Part shown: positions 48,091-56,974 of the stretch, piece after piece
How positions within the stretch are numbered: the first letter of the stretch is position 1
Layout: each line of letters starts with the position of its first letter
DNA from: Bacteroidota bacterium
Lineage (GTDB): Bacteria; Bacteroidota; Bacteroidia; Chitinophagales; LD1
Assembly: GCA_016715625.1 (NCBI GenBank)
Contig: JADJZU010000020.1
Span: 15,759-79,758, forward strand
Direction: 5' to 3'
DNA length: 64,000 bases
Program-made: the position numbers and the translations under genes
The notes under the pieces: generated by a model
What the model saw: the letters and a program-made list of their open reading frames with translations, nothing else
What the model was told of the DNA's origin: nothing
Database searches by the model: none

Positions 48091-48564
48091 ATGTGGAAAG
48101 AAAGCGAAGAATGCATTCAGGCTATGGTTGATTCAGAAATTGACTACACATTATTAGATGAAGTCAGTGCGAATAAATTGAAAGAAACTATTTATTCACG
48201 CTTTACAAAAGATACTAGCTATCAGTACCCTCTTTGGGAACAACTAGCAGCTTTTAGGAGTGTAATTTTTGATTTTGCATGGGAATGGTACAGTGAATTA
48301 TTGAGAAACACGAAAGTCATTGTATTCTTCGAGGAAGCCAATGATAAGTCGGCTTTTGTGTTAAACGATGGAGGTGTTATACCGGAAATAATGAATGAAT
48401 GTCCCGCAATGACCTTTTATGTTACTAATGAGTCCGCTGATTTTCTCTATGCGTTTCATAGCGATCATTCTATTTTGAGAGTTAGCGGAAATGCTCAAGG
48501 AAAGCTTGAAAGGTATATAAGAGATAATAATATTAATGTCCAAGTACACCAAAGTAAGCAGTGA
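48091..48564 (+). CDS. Immunity-protein candidate for the expressed toxin tip
   Basis: 157 aa, starting 9 bp after the RHS toxin stop and on the same strand, the standard position for immunity genes. It has no signal peptide, so it is cytosolic, which fits a toxin acting inside cells. W/F-rich helical part (WEQLAAFRSVIFDFAWEWYSELL) followed by beta-like part (NTKVIVFFEEAND, AMTFYVTNESADFLYAF). Family not recognised with certainty. The inverted repeat of the recombinase segment begins 61 bp after its stop. Confidence 0.65.
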   Translation: MWKESEECIQAMVDSEIDYTLLDEVSANKLKETIYSRFTKDTSYQYPLWEQLAAFRSVIFDFAWEWYSELLRNTKVIVFFEEANDKSAFVLNDGGVIPEIMNECPAMTFYVTNESADFLYAFHSDHSILRVSGNAQGKLERYIRDNNINVQVHQSKQ

Positions 48565-48625
48565 TATTTTTCATGGGTTTAAGGTTAATCTGCGCTATCT
48601 AATACGAGCCAACACCACCAAAAAT

Positions 48626-48692
48626 AGAAAGCTTGCGATGTAAACGGGTTGTATCAATAACCCAAATAATGCAAAGCGGCTTTTACAGCTAC
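48626..48692 (+). repeat. Left 67-bp inverted repeat of the recombinase/secretion segment
   Basis: 65 of 67 bases match the reverse complement of 56469-56535. The two copies enclose the tyrosine recombinase and the secretion-like operon. Inside the repeat, GGGTTGTATCAATAACCC is a palindrome with 5-bp arms and an 8-bp spacer, the shape of a tyrosine-recombinase crossover site. Outside and inside the repeats the flanks differ. The rest of the gap up to 48839 shows no gene. Confidence 0.9.
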
Positions 48693-48839
48693 GATGTTAC
48701 CCTGTCAAGGTAAGATTTGACAAGCTTTATCGGTACGACCTGCCTTTACAATTACGACCAAAATTTACACCTCAGAGTCTTGCTAATTTTGATACATTGT
48801 GTTAGACGCTGTTTTCCAAACCCCGCATGAAGCTAACCA

Positions 48840-49323
48840 TTATCTATTGACAGCAGCCAACACCAATTTCTCTTTCCCCTTCTGTAATGTTATGCTACCA
48901 TCTTTATTTACGTGAATATTATACCCTTCTATTATGTCACCTTGTTGCACAATTCGCTCTTCACCATTTACAGAAAGCACTATCATTTTATTTTGACCAT
49001 AGTCAGAGTTAATGTATCCGAGCAACCTGAAGTTAATGCTTAATACAGGGAAGGGGGGGCCATTTAACCGGTATGTTACCTGATTTGGGGGGGTCAGACT
49101 TCGTTTTTTGCACAGCCTTATAAGCCTTGCTCACAAAGAAAGGATCGTTGTAGTTAAGTAGTAACGTATATTCCATTTCTTCTTTTAAGTTGCTATTGCC
49201 AGGTTTTGATGAGGCCAAGAGCTGAGGCTTTTCTTGAAAATGAGAAAAAACTAGGTATACAATTCCTCCCCAAATAGAGATTAGCCCAATGACCAGAAGT
49301 AAAGTCATTTTGTTGATCTTCAT
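48840..49323 (-). CDS. PilP/GspC-like inner-membrane protein, frameshifted at a G run
   Basis: Two frames make one gene. The upstream part (from 49323) has a membrane anchor (MTLLLVIGLISIWGGIVYLVF) and NYNDPFFVSKAYKAVQKTK; the downstream part has LLGYINSDYGQNKMIVLSVNG, ERIVQQGDIIEGYNI, VNKDGSITLQ, the PilP/GspC HR-domain pattern. They are separated by a run of seven G at 49053-49059; with six (or nine) the frames join as VKWPPFPVLSINFRLLGYIN, giving about 161 aa. In T2SS/T4P such proteins link inner-membrane parts to the secretin. The start overlaps the previous gene (ATGA). The G run is either a sequence error or a slippage switch. Confidence 0.65.
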
Positions 49324-50243
49324 TCTGCAATGTACTTGAAAGTGGTACTGTATGAACTGCTGTTGCCTGCATTATCTACGGAGCGAACACGCCAAAAAAA
49401 CTCACCAGGTGGTGTAGTGAGTTGGTAGGAGGCCGTGTTAGAAAAATAAATACCCGAAAGAGTAATCAAACTGTCGTTATATATAAATATGCTGTCACGT
49501 ATGAGAGACCCACTTTCCAGACCTCGGTTCCACTGTAGCAAAATCTGCCCGCTAGTGATCGTATCGCCAAACTGAGGCAAAGTAAGTGCCGGTTGGTTTG
49601 GGGCTGTCTTGTCAAAATACAGACTTCTTGAAAAATAAGCACTTTGTGATTCAGAATTAAAAGCCCTTAGTTTCCATGTGTAAAAACCCTCATTAGTAAA
49701 AGTATATTTTAAGGTATCGGCACTTTGCGTTTGCTGGTAAATAATAGAGCCAGAACTGTCTTGCAATGCAAAATCGTAACCCGTTGCTGTAATGAGCGGG
49801 AACCAACTGAACACCACAGTTGAATCTCTTTGAGCCGTATTGGCAGAAGGATTTTTTAAAACTACAATCTGGGAGGTTAAATCATTGGAGTTTAGCACGT
49901 AAAGATCTCTCATTGCCCACAGTGATATACTATTAGTGTTCTCTGCTCTTACACGCCACTGATACTTATTCTCCACTAATTGTACCGAAAAGGTAGTTCC
50001 ACTTATAAGTGTATCTAAAAATAATTGAGTTGGCTGATTAAAATCTGGGAGCACCACCTGTAATCGGTAACCCGTAGCAAATTCAACTTCTTCCCACCAT
50101 AAAGAAACAGATCCCGACACAACCGTATCTTCATTTTGTGGAGCTAACAACTGTGGTGCTATCTTACTAATATCTTTTTCAAGAAAGGGTTCACAGGAGG
50201 CAAGAGTAAGCATCATAAGAGCGAAAACGATGGTTTTGTTCAT
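49320..50243 (-). CDS. Lipoprotein with three FN3-like domains
   Basis: 307 aa. Lipobox LTLASCEP (Cys at about residue 17). Three beta-sandwich repeats follow, each with the phrase pattern of fibronectin type III: SVSLWWEEVEFATGYRLQV...YQWRVRAENT, VVFSWFPLITATGYDFAL...YTWKLRAFNSES, ILLQWNRG...FFWRVRSVDNAGNS. It overlaps both neighbours by ATGA. Such a protein is not part of the standard secretion apparatus; it may display a binding module at the outer membrane or serve as the pilotin-like partner of the secretin. That is inference. Confidence 0.75.
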   Translation of the reverse strand: MNKTIVFALMMLTLASCEPFLEKDISKIAPQLLAPQNEDTVVSGSVSLWWEEVEFATGYRLQVVLPDFNQPTQLFLDTLISGTTFSVQLVENKYQWRVRAENTNSISLWAMRDLYVLNSNDLTSQIVVLKNPSANTAQRDSTVVFSWFPLITATGYDFALQDSSGSIIYQQTQSADTLKYTFTNEGFYTWKLRAFNSESQSAYFSRSLYFDKTAPNQPALTLPQFGDTITSGQILLQWNRGLESGSLIRDSIFIYNDSLITLSGIYFSNTASYQLTTPPGEFFWRVRSVDNAGNSSSYSTTFKYIAE

Positions 50244-50755
50244 GGCAGATAAATATTTTGAAAATAAGCCGTAGTGTACAACTTCCTTTTCTGATTTGAT
50301 AAATCTTCTTTAACCTCGAAATTTAATGAAACAATTTTAGACAAACCTGTTTTTTGCTCAATAGCGTATAACAGTTTGAGCGATTCTTTAAAATCACCTT
50401 CGAATTGTATGGTGTTTGTCTCTAAGGTATAAGCCCCTGAAGTGTCAATCATGGCTGCAGGCATAAAATGAATATGGACGGCATGCTCACTCGAAAAACT
50501 ACTAATTACACTCACTAATCTGCTCTGATTAGAAGTGTCAAGTTTGCTGATATAACTTAACCTTTTGTTATAAGCGGCAAGTTCTACTCTCAAGTCATTT
50601 ATTGTTGCATTCCCGTATTCGTTTTCTTTAAGCTGATTTTGTAACTCAAAAAAAAGATTTGCTGTTTCTATAGAGTTAAACACGTTACGAATAGTTAGTG
50701 CACCAATGATAATGCCCAACAAAACAGACAGCAATATCTTGATATTATTACTCAT
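50240..50755 (-). CDS. PilO/GspM-like inner-membrane protein
   Basis: 171 aa. One N-terminal membrane helix (ILLSVLLGIIIGALTI) is followed by a coiled coil (residues about 30-75, ELQNQLKENEYGNATINDLRVELAAYNKRL) and a ferredoxin-like part (HIHFMPAAMIDTSGAYTLETNTIQFEG, LLYAIEQKTGLSKIVSLNFEV). This is the PilO/GspM layout. It overlaps the PilM/N-like gene by 8 bp. Assignment is by topology, order and neighbours more than by sequence. Confidence 0.6.
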   Translation of the reverse strand: MSNNIKILLSVLLGIIIGALTIRNVFNSIETANLFFELQNQLKENEYGNATINDLRVELAAYNKRLSYISKLDTSNQSRLVSVISSFSSEHAVHIHFMPAAMIDTSGAYTLETNTIQFEGDFKESLKLLYAIEQKTGLSKIVSLNFEVKEDLSNQKRKLYTTAYFQNIYLP

Positions 50756-51914
50756 GTTTGCCTAATTGAATCACTATTCTGAATCTGCCTTCATTGTATT
50801 CCGGCATCCATTGATAAGAATCAATTCTAGTGCTCTTCGTCCATTTTTCGTTACTAAGATCACTTGTCCAGTTACGCAGTGTTTGTTCATCAGCAACGAG
50901 TCCCATCACTATAATTTCGTCACTTTTAAACCGCAATTCTTCTTCACTATCATTAACTGTGCGAGGATGTATCTGGATACCTAACAGACGAATTTCTCCT
51001 TTGATACTTGCCGCCAGTCGATCTGCGTAAAATGTAGTTAGAGACTTTCCATCCCAATTTCCACCTTTTAGGAAAGCCTTTTTTCCTGATATTTCAGTCA
51101 CTAAGCTATCTTTCATCTCCTTATCTAACATTATGCCCGAAACAGCTCGTATCGCATCGGTCTTCTGCTGATAATAGAATGATGCAAAGGTGCTCAGGCC
51201 AAGAACCAATAAAACAATACCAAGATAGGTGGTAGCATATCGGTTCATCTTTTTATTAATCTCAAAAGCCTTCTGCTTACCATCAAGTAGTTTGTTGTCG
51301 ATAGTCGGGGCCTTAACTTCTGTTAGAAAGGCGAATGCTGCACAATAAGATAGTAGGCAAAGCGGAGACATAGTATCATTCCCAATCTGAAGCACTCTTG
51401 AATTGCTATCTGTTGTATTCTGTCTCATATATAAACTCCCTGTTGGCAATAGGATAGTGTCGCTTTTAATATGTTGTTTTAACAGTGGGAGACATCGAAA
51501 AAAGAGTGGATGACCCCAATAGACAGCTAGCAGATTTATATCCTTTACTAAAACATTTATCCAGTAGTCGACAACTGATTTTCTTATGATGGCAGCATGA
51601 GATTCCTGCTCTTCACTCACTACGTCAAAATAAAAGTCCTTTATCGATACCCCCGGAAAAAAATGGTGAATGCCTGGTTGAAGGACTTCAATAGTTGACT
51701 TGCATAATACATGCTTACCTGTAAAGACAACAATTACGGGAAAATCTTTGTTTAGTAAGGGGATTAATTGAGAAATATCCGATAACTGTTCCCGTGCCGA
51801 TAAAAACTGCACCGTATCTTTCTTTAACTCCAAGAAACAAAAATGAAATGAAGCTTTTCCGGTATCTTGAATAGATACCTCTAATCCATATACTTTATTA
51901 CCGGAAGAAATCAT
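50748..51914 (-). CDS. PilM/PilN- or GspL-like inner-membrane protein
   Basis: 388 aa. The cytoplasmic N-terminal 220 residues (KVYGLEVSIQDTGKASFHFCFLE...FPVIVVFTGKHVLCK) resemble a PilM/GspL actin-like domain. A single membrane helix follows (ATTYLGIVLLVLGLSTFASFYY, residues about 226-247), then a periplasmic PilN/GspL-type part (RLAASIKGEIRLLGIQIHPR, ADEQTLRNWTSDL). So it may fuse PilM and PilN roles, as GspL does. It sits between the secretin and the PilO-like gene, the order of pilMNOPQ clusters. Confidence 0.6.
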   Translation of the reverse strand: MISSGNKVYGLEVSIQDTGKASFHFCFLELKKDTVQFLSAREQLSDISQLIPLLNKDFPVIVVFTGKHVLCKSTIEVLQPGIHHFFPGVSIKDFYFDVVSEEQESHAAIIRKSVVDYWINVLVKDINLLAVYWGHPLFFRCLPLLKQHIKSDTILLPTGSLYMRQNTTDSNSRVLQIGNDTMSPLCLLSYCAAFAFLTEVKAPTIDNKLLDGKQKAFEINKKMNRYATTYLGIVLLVLGLSTFASFYYQQKTDAIRAVSGIMLDKEMKDSLVTEISGKKAFLKGGNWDGKSLTTFYADRLAASIKGEIRLLGIQIHPRTVNDSEEELRFKSDEIIVMGLVADEQTLRNWTSDLSNEKWTKSTRIDSYQWMPEYNEGRFRIVIQLGKHE

Positions 51915-51917
51915 TTA

Positions 51918-53804
51918 CTAGTAAATGATTGTAGGTTTGATAAATATGATGAGCTTATCCTTCTGCTTTGAACGCTCTCGGCTGCTAAAAAGCCATTTCA
52001 GGATAGGAACTCGAGCCAAACCGGGCAGCCCTTTGCCCGTGTCGCCTTTTTGGTTTTTTTCCAGCCCACCCAATACTATCATGTCATTATTTTTTACACG
52101 TATCATTGATTTAAACTTACGATCATTTTGACCTGGTGGAGCTCCCGGGATTGACCTTACCGTAAAGTCAGATTGATTTACAGTAATATCTAGCGTGATC
52201 TGCTCATCTCCTGATACAACCGGATTAATGGTAATGGAAAAATCTGCATTTACTGGCTTATAAGTGTTTGTCACTATTGTTTGCGGATTCTGAGTGCCAA
52301 CAACATTCTGTGTTTGCTCTACGTAATAATCTTTTTTACCAATATTGATAGTGGCTTCATGACCATTTAGTGTAGATAGTCTAGGTGTAGATTGTATGTT
52401 AACATATCCATTTGTTTCTAACGCCTTCAGATTGATATAAAAATTCGGTCCTACTCCCCCCAAATTAGATAGCCCTATTAAATCCAGGAATTTGTTGATA
52501 GCATTACCTCCGAAAGTAAGGTCAACCCCAGGTAGTACTGTGCCTCCTGATTGCACCGGTTCATTCCCAACTCCCGCGGAGATTCCTGTAGTAATATTAA
52601 ACTGGCGCGTTACATCCAGTATTATCAATTCTATCATGATTACAGGAACAGGCTTGTCTAACTTGTCGATCATCTTCTTTATTTCTTCAATATTTGGTGA
52701 CGATCCACTGAGTACCATACTATTTAACTCCTTAAACTCTTTAATCTCTACACCCTTTCTCAACTCTGCGGGTATTATATCAAGCATTTCATCTATTGAT
52801 CTGTATTGCATCTGTAAAACCTCCGTAGCCCTTAACCCTTCTTTGCCACGCTCGCCCAGAATAAATACATTATTTATCTCTTTTGATGTAAAACTAGTCC
52901 CTGCAAGTGAGTAGTTTAGAAAGTCCTGATATGTGACTTCTTTAAGATGAATGGTAAGTGTTGCTTTAATATCGTCAAGAAGAATATAGTTAACACCCAT
53001 TTCATCGCTTATCTGTTGGATCATTTCATTCAGCGATTGATTTTTAGCGTTTACAGTAATAGTTTTATCTCCGTTGACATCTTTATTGATGGTAAACGTT
53101 AAGTTTGGCTCACCTGCCGATTTCTGAAATGATGATTTACTTTTGTTAGGCGAAGTAGAATTACTACCAACGGGTTTTAAGCTCAACTGGTATGTACTAT
53201 CAAGGTTATCAGTGAGTTCAATATCGTTTGCCTGAGCTAATTTCTCAAGTGCTAAGGGCAGCCTAAGTTCCTGAACATAGAGCGTTACCAATTTGCCCGA
53301 AAGCTCGGAAGAGGAAAAAACATTTTTACCTGTGAGTTGGGTAATTTGCTTAACCACTTTGCTTAACGAGTCATTTTTTAAATCCAAGGTAAGCGTGCCG
53401 CGTATTCTATCATACTTTACAGATGGTTCTTTTTCCGGAACAACGGCTACGGGTTCTTTGAATTTCGAAACAGAAATGATAGAGCCGGTAAACTGATAAT
53501 CCAGACTATATTTTCTACAGGTATAAAGAAGAATATTTTGAACCGATTCTTGAGTAAAACTCATTGATAGTGGAATGTCTAATGAAGGGTCTACCGAAAG
53601 GTTTAACTTATAGGATTTTGCCAATCCGGCAAAGAAAATTTGAAGGCTTGTCTTTGAAAGATAAATGTCTGCCTTTTCCTTTAGCCCAGGAGTGCTAGTA
53701 GCTGATAAGTCTGATAACTGCTTTTCAATAATGGCAAATCTGTCCTGCGAAAAAATGATGCTCTTTGAGCATACAAAAAAAATGACTATCAAAAACTTTC
53801 TCAT
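51918..53804 (-). CDS. Secretin (GspD/PilQ-like outer-membrane channel)
   Basis: 628 aa with a signal peptide (FLIVIFFVCSKSIIFS). N-terminal STN-like domains (LSLDPSLDIPLSMSFTQESVQNILLYTCRKY type, LSKVVKQITQLTGKNVFSSSELSGK, LNEMIQQISDEMGVNYILLDD), an N-type domain (SSPNIEEIKKMIDKLDKPVPVIMIELIILDV), then the secretin pore: VNIQSTPRLSTLNGHEATINIG and MIVLGGLEKNQKGDTGKGLPGLARVPILKWLF with IIFIKPTI at the end. It forms the multimeric outer-membrane gate. The overlap with the ATPase gene is 4 bp (ATGA). Confidence 0.92.
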   Translation of the reverse strand: MRKFLIVIFFVCSKSIIFSQDRFAIIEKQLSDLSATSTPGLKEKADIYLSKTSLQIFFAGLAKSYKLNLSVDPSLDIPLSMSFTQESVQNILLYTCRKYSLDYQFTGSIISVSKFKEPVAVVPEKEPSVKYDRIRGTLTLDLKNDSLSKVVKQITQLTGKNVFSSSELSGKLVTLYVQELRLPLALEKLAQANDIELTDNLDSTYQLSLKPVGSNSTSPNKSKSSFQKSAGEPNLTFTINKDVNGDKTITVNAKNQSLNEMIQQISDEMGVNYILLDDIKATLTIHLKEVTYQDFLNYSLAGTSFTSKEINNVFILGERGKEGLRATEVLQMQYRSIDEMLDIIPAELRKGVEIKEFKELNSMVLSGSSPNIEEIKKMIDKLDKPVPVIMIELIILDVTRQFNITTGISAGVGNEPVQSGGTVLPGVDLTFGGNAINKFLDLIGLSNLGGVGPNFYINLKALETNGYVNIQSTPRLSTLNGHEATINIGKKDYYVEQTQNVVGTQNPQTIVTNTYKPVNADFSITINPVVSGDEQITLDITVNQSDFTVRSIPGAPPGQNDRKFKSMIRVKNNDMIVLGGLEKNQKGDTGKGLPGLARVPILKWLFSSRERSKQKDKLIIFIKPTIIY

Positions 53805-55213
53805 GTATGTATCAGATAAGGTATGGTTTCATCCATAGAGGTAATGCCTTTACTGAGCAATGAAACCACACGTTTTTTTAAACCGTCCGACTCTTGTTCT
53901 TGTATATCCGTCTCTTGTCGGATTTTTGATTTCAGCAACATATCGTTTGGCAGCATGTCATAAATTGCCACTCTGCCTCGATAGCCGCTATGCATACATT
54001 GGTTACAGCCAACAGCTTTGTAATGTGTATGAATATTGCTCAGGTCGACCAGATACTTTCTGCGGTAATTAGGATCAATATCTATCTCTTTTTTGCAGTT
54101 ATTACAAAGCTTCCGTATTAGTCTCTGTGCTATGCTGATGTTCATGGTTTCGGTGAGAAGGAATGAAGGAATGCCCATATCTTTTAACCTTGAAATGGTT
54201 CCAAATGCTGAATTTGTATGTATGGTAGATAACACCAAATGCCCAGTAAGCGATGCGCGAATAGCCATGGAGGCTGTTTCGGCATCTCTTATTTCTCCAA
54301 TCATTATCACGTCCGGGTCTTGACGAAGAAAAGAGCGAAGTGCTTCAGCAAATGTAAAACCGATTTCTTCATTTATCTGCACTTGGTTCACACCTGATAT
54401 GGTATATTCAATCGGGTTTTCAGCCGTAAGGATGTTGCGTGTTTTTTTGTTGAGTAACTTGAGGGCGGTGTACAGTGTGGTAGTTTTTCCCGAGCCTGTA
54501 GGTCCCGAGATAAGTACAATGCCGTTTGGTTTTGATATTGCATCTACAAAAACATCTTTCTCGTGCTCCGTCATGCCTAAGTTATCCAAACTATAATCCA
54601 GATTATCGGTTCTAAGTAGTCTTAATACAATCTTTTCGCCATAGAATGATGGCAATATGCTCACTCGAATATCTACCGAGAAGTCTGAAATAGTAAAATT
54701 AATGCGCCCATCCTGTGGCAACCTCTTTTCTGCAATATCTAGATTAGCCCGCACTTTTATCTTGTTAACCAATGCAGGGTACTCTTCTTTGTTAATTACG
54801 TAACGTTCCATCATTAAGCCATCAATCCGGTATCTTACGCGCGCATGATGTTCATAGGCTTCTATATGAATATCGCTGCTGTTTGAAGAGACGGCATTTT
54901 GTATAACCTCATCTACAAAATCTTCAGATTGATTGGCTACGATTTTTGCAGATACTTCTATGCTGCTTACTGAGCTTGTTGCCGTACTCAAATAATGTAC
55001 TGATAATAATCTATCTAACTCCGCAGATGGTATCTGGCTTATGCTAACAGACTTATCAAGCAATACCTCTAACTCAGTTGATAGATTAGCATCCTGTATT
55101 TGATCACAATACAAACTTAGCCTGCCATCAACTACTTGATACGGGACTATACGATAATGTATCGCCAAATCTTTGGGAACCAAATTTAATACTTCAGTTT
55201 CTATAAGGGGCAT
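53801..55213 (-). CDS. GspE/PilB-like secretion ATPase
   Basis: 470 aa. Walker A GPTGSGKTTTLYTAL (residues about 236-244), Asp boxes, Walker B PDVIMIGEIRDAETA, His box GHLVLSTIHTNSA and the C-terminal zinc tetracysteine (LCNNC ... GCNQCMHSGYRGR) identify a GspE/PilB family ATPase. It powers assembly of a pseudopilus or pilus from the cytoplasmic face. It is the first secretion gene of the operon, 50 bp downstream of the recombinase and on the same strand. No GspF/PilC or pilin gene is in the window. Confidence 0.93.
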   Translation of the reverse strand: MPLIETEVLNLVPKDLAIHYRIVPYQVVDGRLSLYCDQIQDANLSTELEVLLDKSVSISQIPSAELDRLLSVHYLSTATSSVSSIEVSAKIVANQSEDFVDEVIQNAVSSNSSDIHIEAYEHHARVRYRIDGLMMERYVINKEEYPALVNKIKVRANLDIAEKRLPQDGRINFTISDFSVDIRVSILPSFYGEKIVLRLLRTDNLDYSLDNLGMTEHEKDVFVDAISKPNGIVLISGPTGSGKTTTLYTALKLLNKKTRNILTAENPIEYTISGVNQVQINEEIGFTFAEALRSFLRQDPDVIMIGEIRDAETASMAIRASLTGHLVLSTIHTNSAFGTISRLKDMGIPSFLLTETMNISIAQRLIRKLCNNCKKEIDIDPNYRRKYLVDLSNIHTHYKAVGCNQCMHSGYRGRVAIYDMLPNDMLLKSKIRQETDIQEQESDGLKKRVVSLLSKGITSMDETIPYLIHT

Positions 55214-55263
55214 ACCTAACCGTAAATCTACTCTGAATTAGAATACCAACAAATCGGAAAGTG

Positions 55264-56298
55264 CTATCGAATTTGCATTTTTGAATATACCGCATCTAAC
55301 TCTTTGTTGATATAAGCTTGACTAAAGGCTACGTACCTATAGAATGATTTGCTTCCCCCACTATGGCCGGACACATATTTTGCTGCTTGCTCAGACATGC
55401 CTAATACGAGCATGTTCGTAATGGCAGTTCGCCTCATAAGATGCGATGACATGGTGTCACAAAAGCGAACAGTATGGTTTTCACCTCTGTTTTTTCCGTA
55501 TCTGGTTTTGGTTTTACATACCGGCCAAGTAAGTTGCATAGCTTCGCCCAGAGTTTTGAGGTGTTTATTAAAGTTAGCCAAACTGATTAGTGGAAACAAG
55601 TATCTGGACCTATGATGATAATGCCGCTTAACTATTTCTACAATGTAATCAGGCAACTTTATAGCGGTGTGTGTTTTTGTTTTACGAGAAATCGTTTTTA
55701 TATACCAATCTCCGTTAGTTTGTTCGATATTTAAAGGTCTAAGTGATCTTATATCTGAAAACCGCAAGGCTACGGTACATCCAAAAACAAATATATCCTT
55801 GGTTCTCTGTATGTTTGGTTTAAGAGATTCGTGAAATGTCTTGTCGTGTATCAACTTTATCAGGATTTCTTGGTTGAGGGCTGTCACCGGAACATCACAT
55901 TTCAAAACCTTAAAAGACTTGTAATAGGGACCGGTATCAAGCAAACATTGTTCGTTCAAATATTTAAAAAATGATTTTATCTGCTTGATAACTGCTCCTG
56001 CATAGTTATCATGTACTCCGCGCGCGGTAAAAAGCCACTTTATAAACAATGTCTCAAATCGCCTCCAATATTTTAGCTCAGCCAATCGTTCGCGCTTGTT
56101 TAAGCGATTGTAATCATAAAACCTGAGAGGGATATTACCTTGCTCTGCAAATAGAGCTAACAATCCATATGTAATTCTGTAGAGCCGAATGGTTTGTGGA
56201 GTTATTTTTTCTCCATTGGTCTTAGTGCGTCTACCCTTTTCTGTATCGCGAATATAACGGGCAAAATATGGAAGTAGTTCATATTCTTTTATAGCCAT
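55264..56298 (-). CDS. Tyrosine recombinase inside the inverted-repeat segment
   Basis: 344 aa. SAM-like core-binding domain (residues about 50-130), then catalytic motifs: Arg in GCTVALRFSDIRSL, Lys in SRKTKTHTAIKLP, HxxR in SSHLMRRTAIT, GHS in VSGHSGGSKSF and Tyr in FYRYVAFS. It is unrelated in detail to the island integrase at 10.9 kb. It starts 171 bp from the right inverted repeat and reads into the secretion operon. In this position it is the best candidate for catalysing inversion at the 67-bp repeats or at the RHS core repeats. Alternative: it only moves the 7.9-kb segment as a unit. Confidence 0.9.
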   Translation of the reverse strand: MAIKEYELLPYFARYIRDTEKGRRTKTNGEKITPQTIRLYRITYGLLALFAEQGNIPLRFYDYNRLNKRERLAELKYWRRFETLFIKWLFTARGVHDNYAGAVIKQIKSFFKYLNEQCLLDTGPYYKSFKVLKCDVPVTALNQEILIKLIHDKTFHESLKPNIQRTKDIFVFGCTVALRFSDIRSLRPLNIEQTNGDWYIKTISRKTKTHTAIKLPDYIVEIVKRHYHHRSRYLFPLISLANFNKHLKTLGEAMQLTWPVCKTKTRYGKNRGENHTVRFCDTMSSHLMRRTAITNMLVLGMSEQAAKYVSGHSGGSKSFYRYVAFSQAYINKELDAVYSKMQIR

Positions 56299-56468
56299 AA
56301 ATGGTATTTATGGCTATGAAGTTGAATATAATTGACAAAAAACCGTAATTACTGCTGATTTGCGATACTTGGGAGTTCGTGGCTAAGTGCAAACCGTAAT
56401 TGTAAATATTAATTGTTGGGTAAGGGCATTATGGCATGCATTTATTTTACATACATCTTGTCTGAAGA

Positions 56469-56535
56469 GTAGCTGTAAGAGCCGCTTTGCATTAGTTGGG
56501 TTATTGATACAACCCGTTTACATCGCAAGCTTTCT
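56469..56535 (-). repeat. Right 67-bp inverted repeat of the recombinase/secretion segment
   Basis: Reverse-complement partner of 48626-48692 with two mismatches. It lies 60 bp after the stop of the immunity gene of silent cassette A, just as the left copy lies 61 bp after the stop of the active immunity gene. Thus both cassettes end in the same sequence. The remaining bases between 56299 and 56595 contain no gene. Confidence 0.9.
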
Positions 56536-56595
56536 GATTTTGGTCGCTTTAGCTTGTTTTGAATAGAGCAGTTACCCTTTACAGCCAAGAAAACA

Positions 56596-56970
56596 TCACA
56601 TCTTGTATTCGCAAATTTTATGATAGGTAGTGTTTCTGATCTTATAAAATATCATAGTATCACTATTAGCTTCCTTGGTGACGCTGTCGCCTATTTTAAT
56701 TCCATACTCCTTAACTTCCCAGGCAATTGATAAAGAATATTGATTAACGGCATTCTCCGAATTTTTAATTTTTATATAACAATATCCTCTCCCCTTATCC
56801 GTTAATGCCACGATTGTTCCTTTGATTTCACTTTTGCGTAATAGATTTAGTTCGTTATCGTACTTAATGGAACGATTAACTAAATAAGATAGACCGATTA
56901 TTGCTATCAAAGCAAAAACCGATAGTATCATATACGTATACTTAGGGGCAATACTTAATTGTTCTTTCAT
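56596..56970 (-). CDS. Immunity candidate of silent cassette A (membrane protein)
   Basis: 124 aa, 4 bp after the toxin A frame. One membrane helix (YMILSVFALIAIIGLSYLV) and a beta-rich periplasmic part (GTIVALTDKGRGYCYIKIKNS). A membrane-anchored immunity protein suggests a toxin that acts in the periplasm or at the inner membrane. Not recognised as a known family. Confidence 0.6.
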   Translation of the reverse strand: MKEQLSIAPKYTYMILSVFALIAIIGLSYLVNRSIKYDNELNLLRKSEIKGTIVALTDKGRGYCYIKIKNSENAVNQYSLSIAWEVKEYGIKIGDSVTKEANSDTMIFYKIRNTTYHKICEYKM

Positions 56971-56974
56971 CTAT

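Noticed and set aside
48626..56535. Segment as an ordinary insertion sequence
   Set aside because: There is no DDE transposase; the only recombinase is a tyrosine recombinase, and the cargo is a secretion operon of seven genes.
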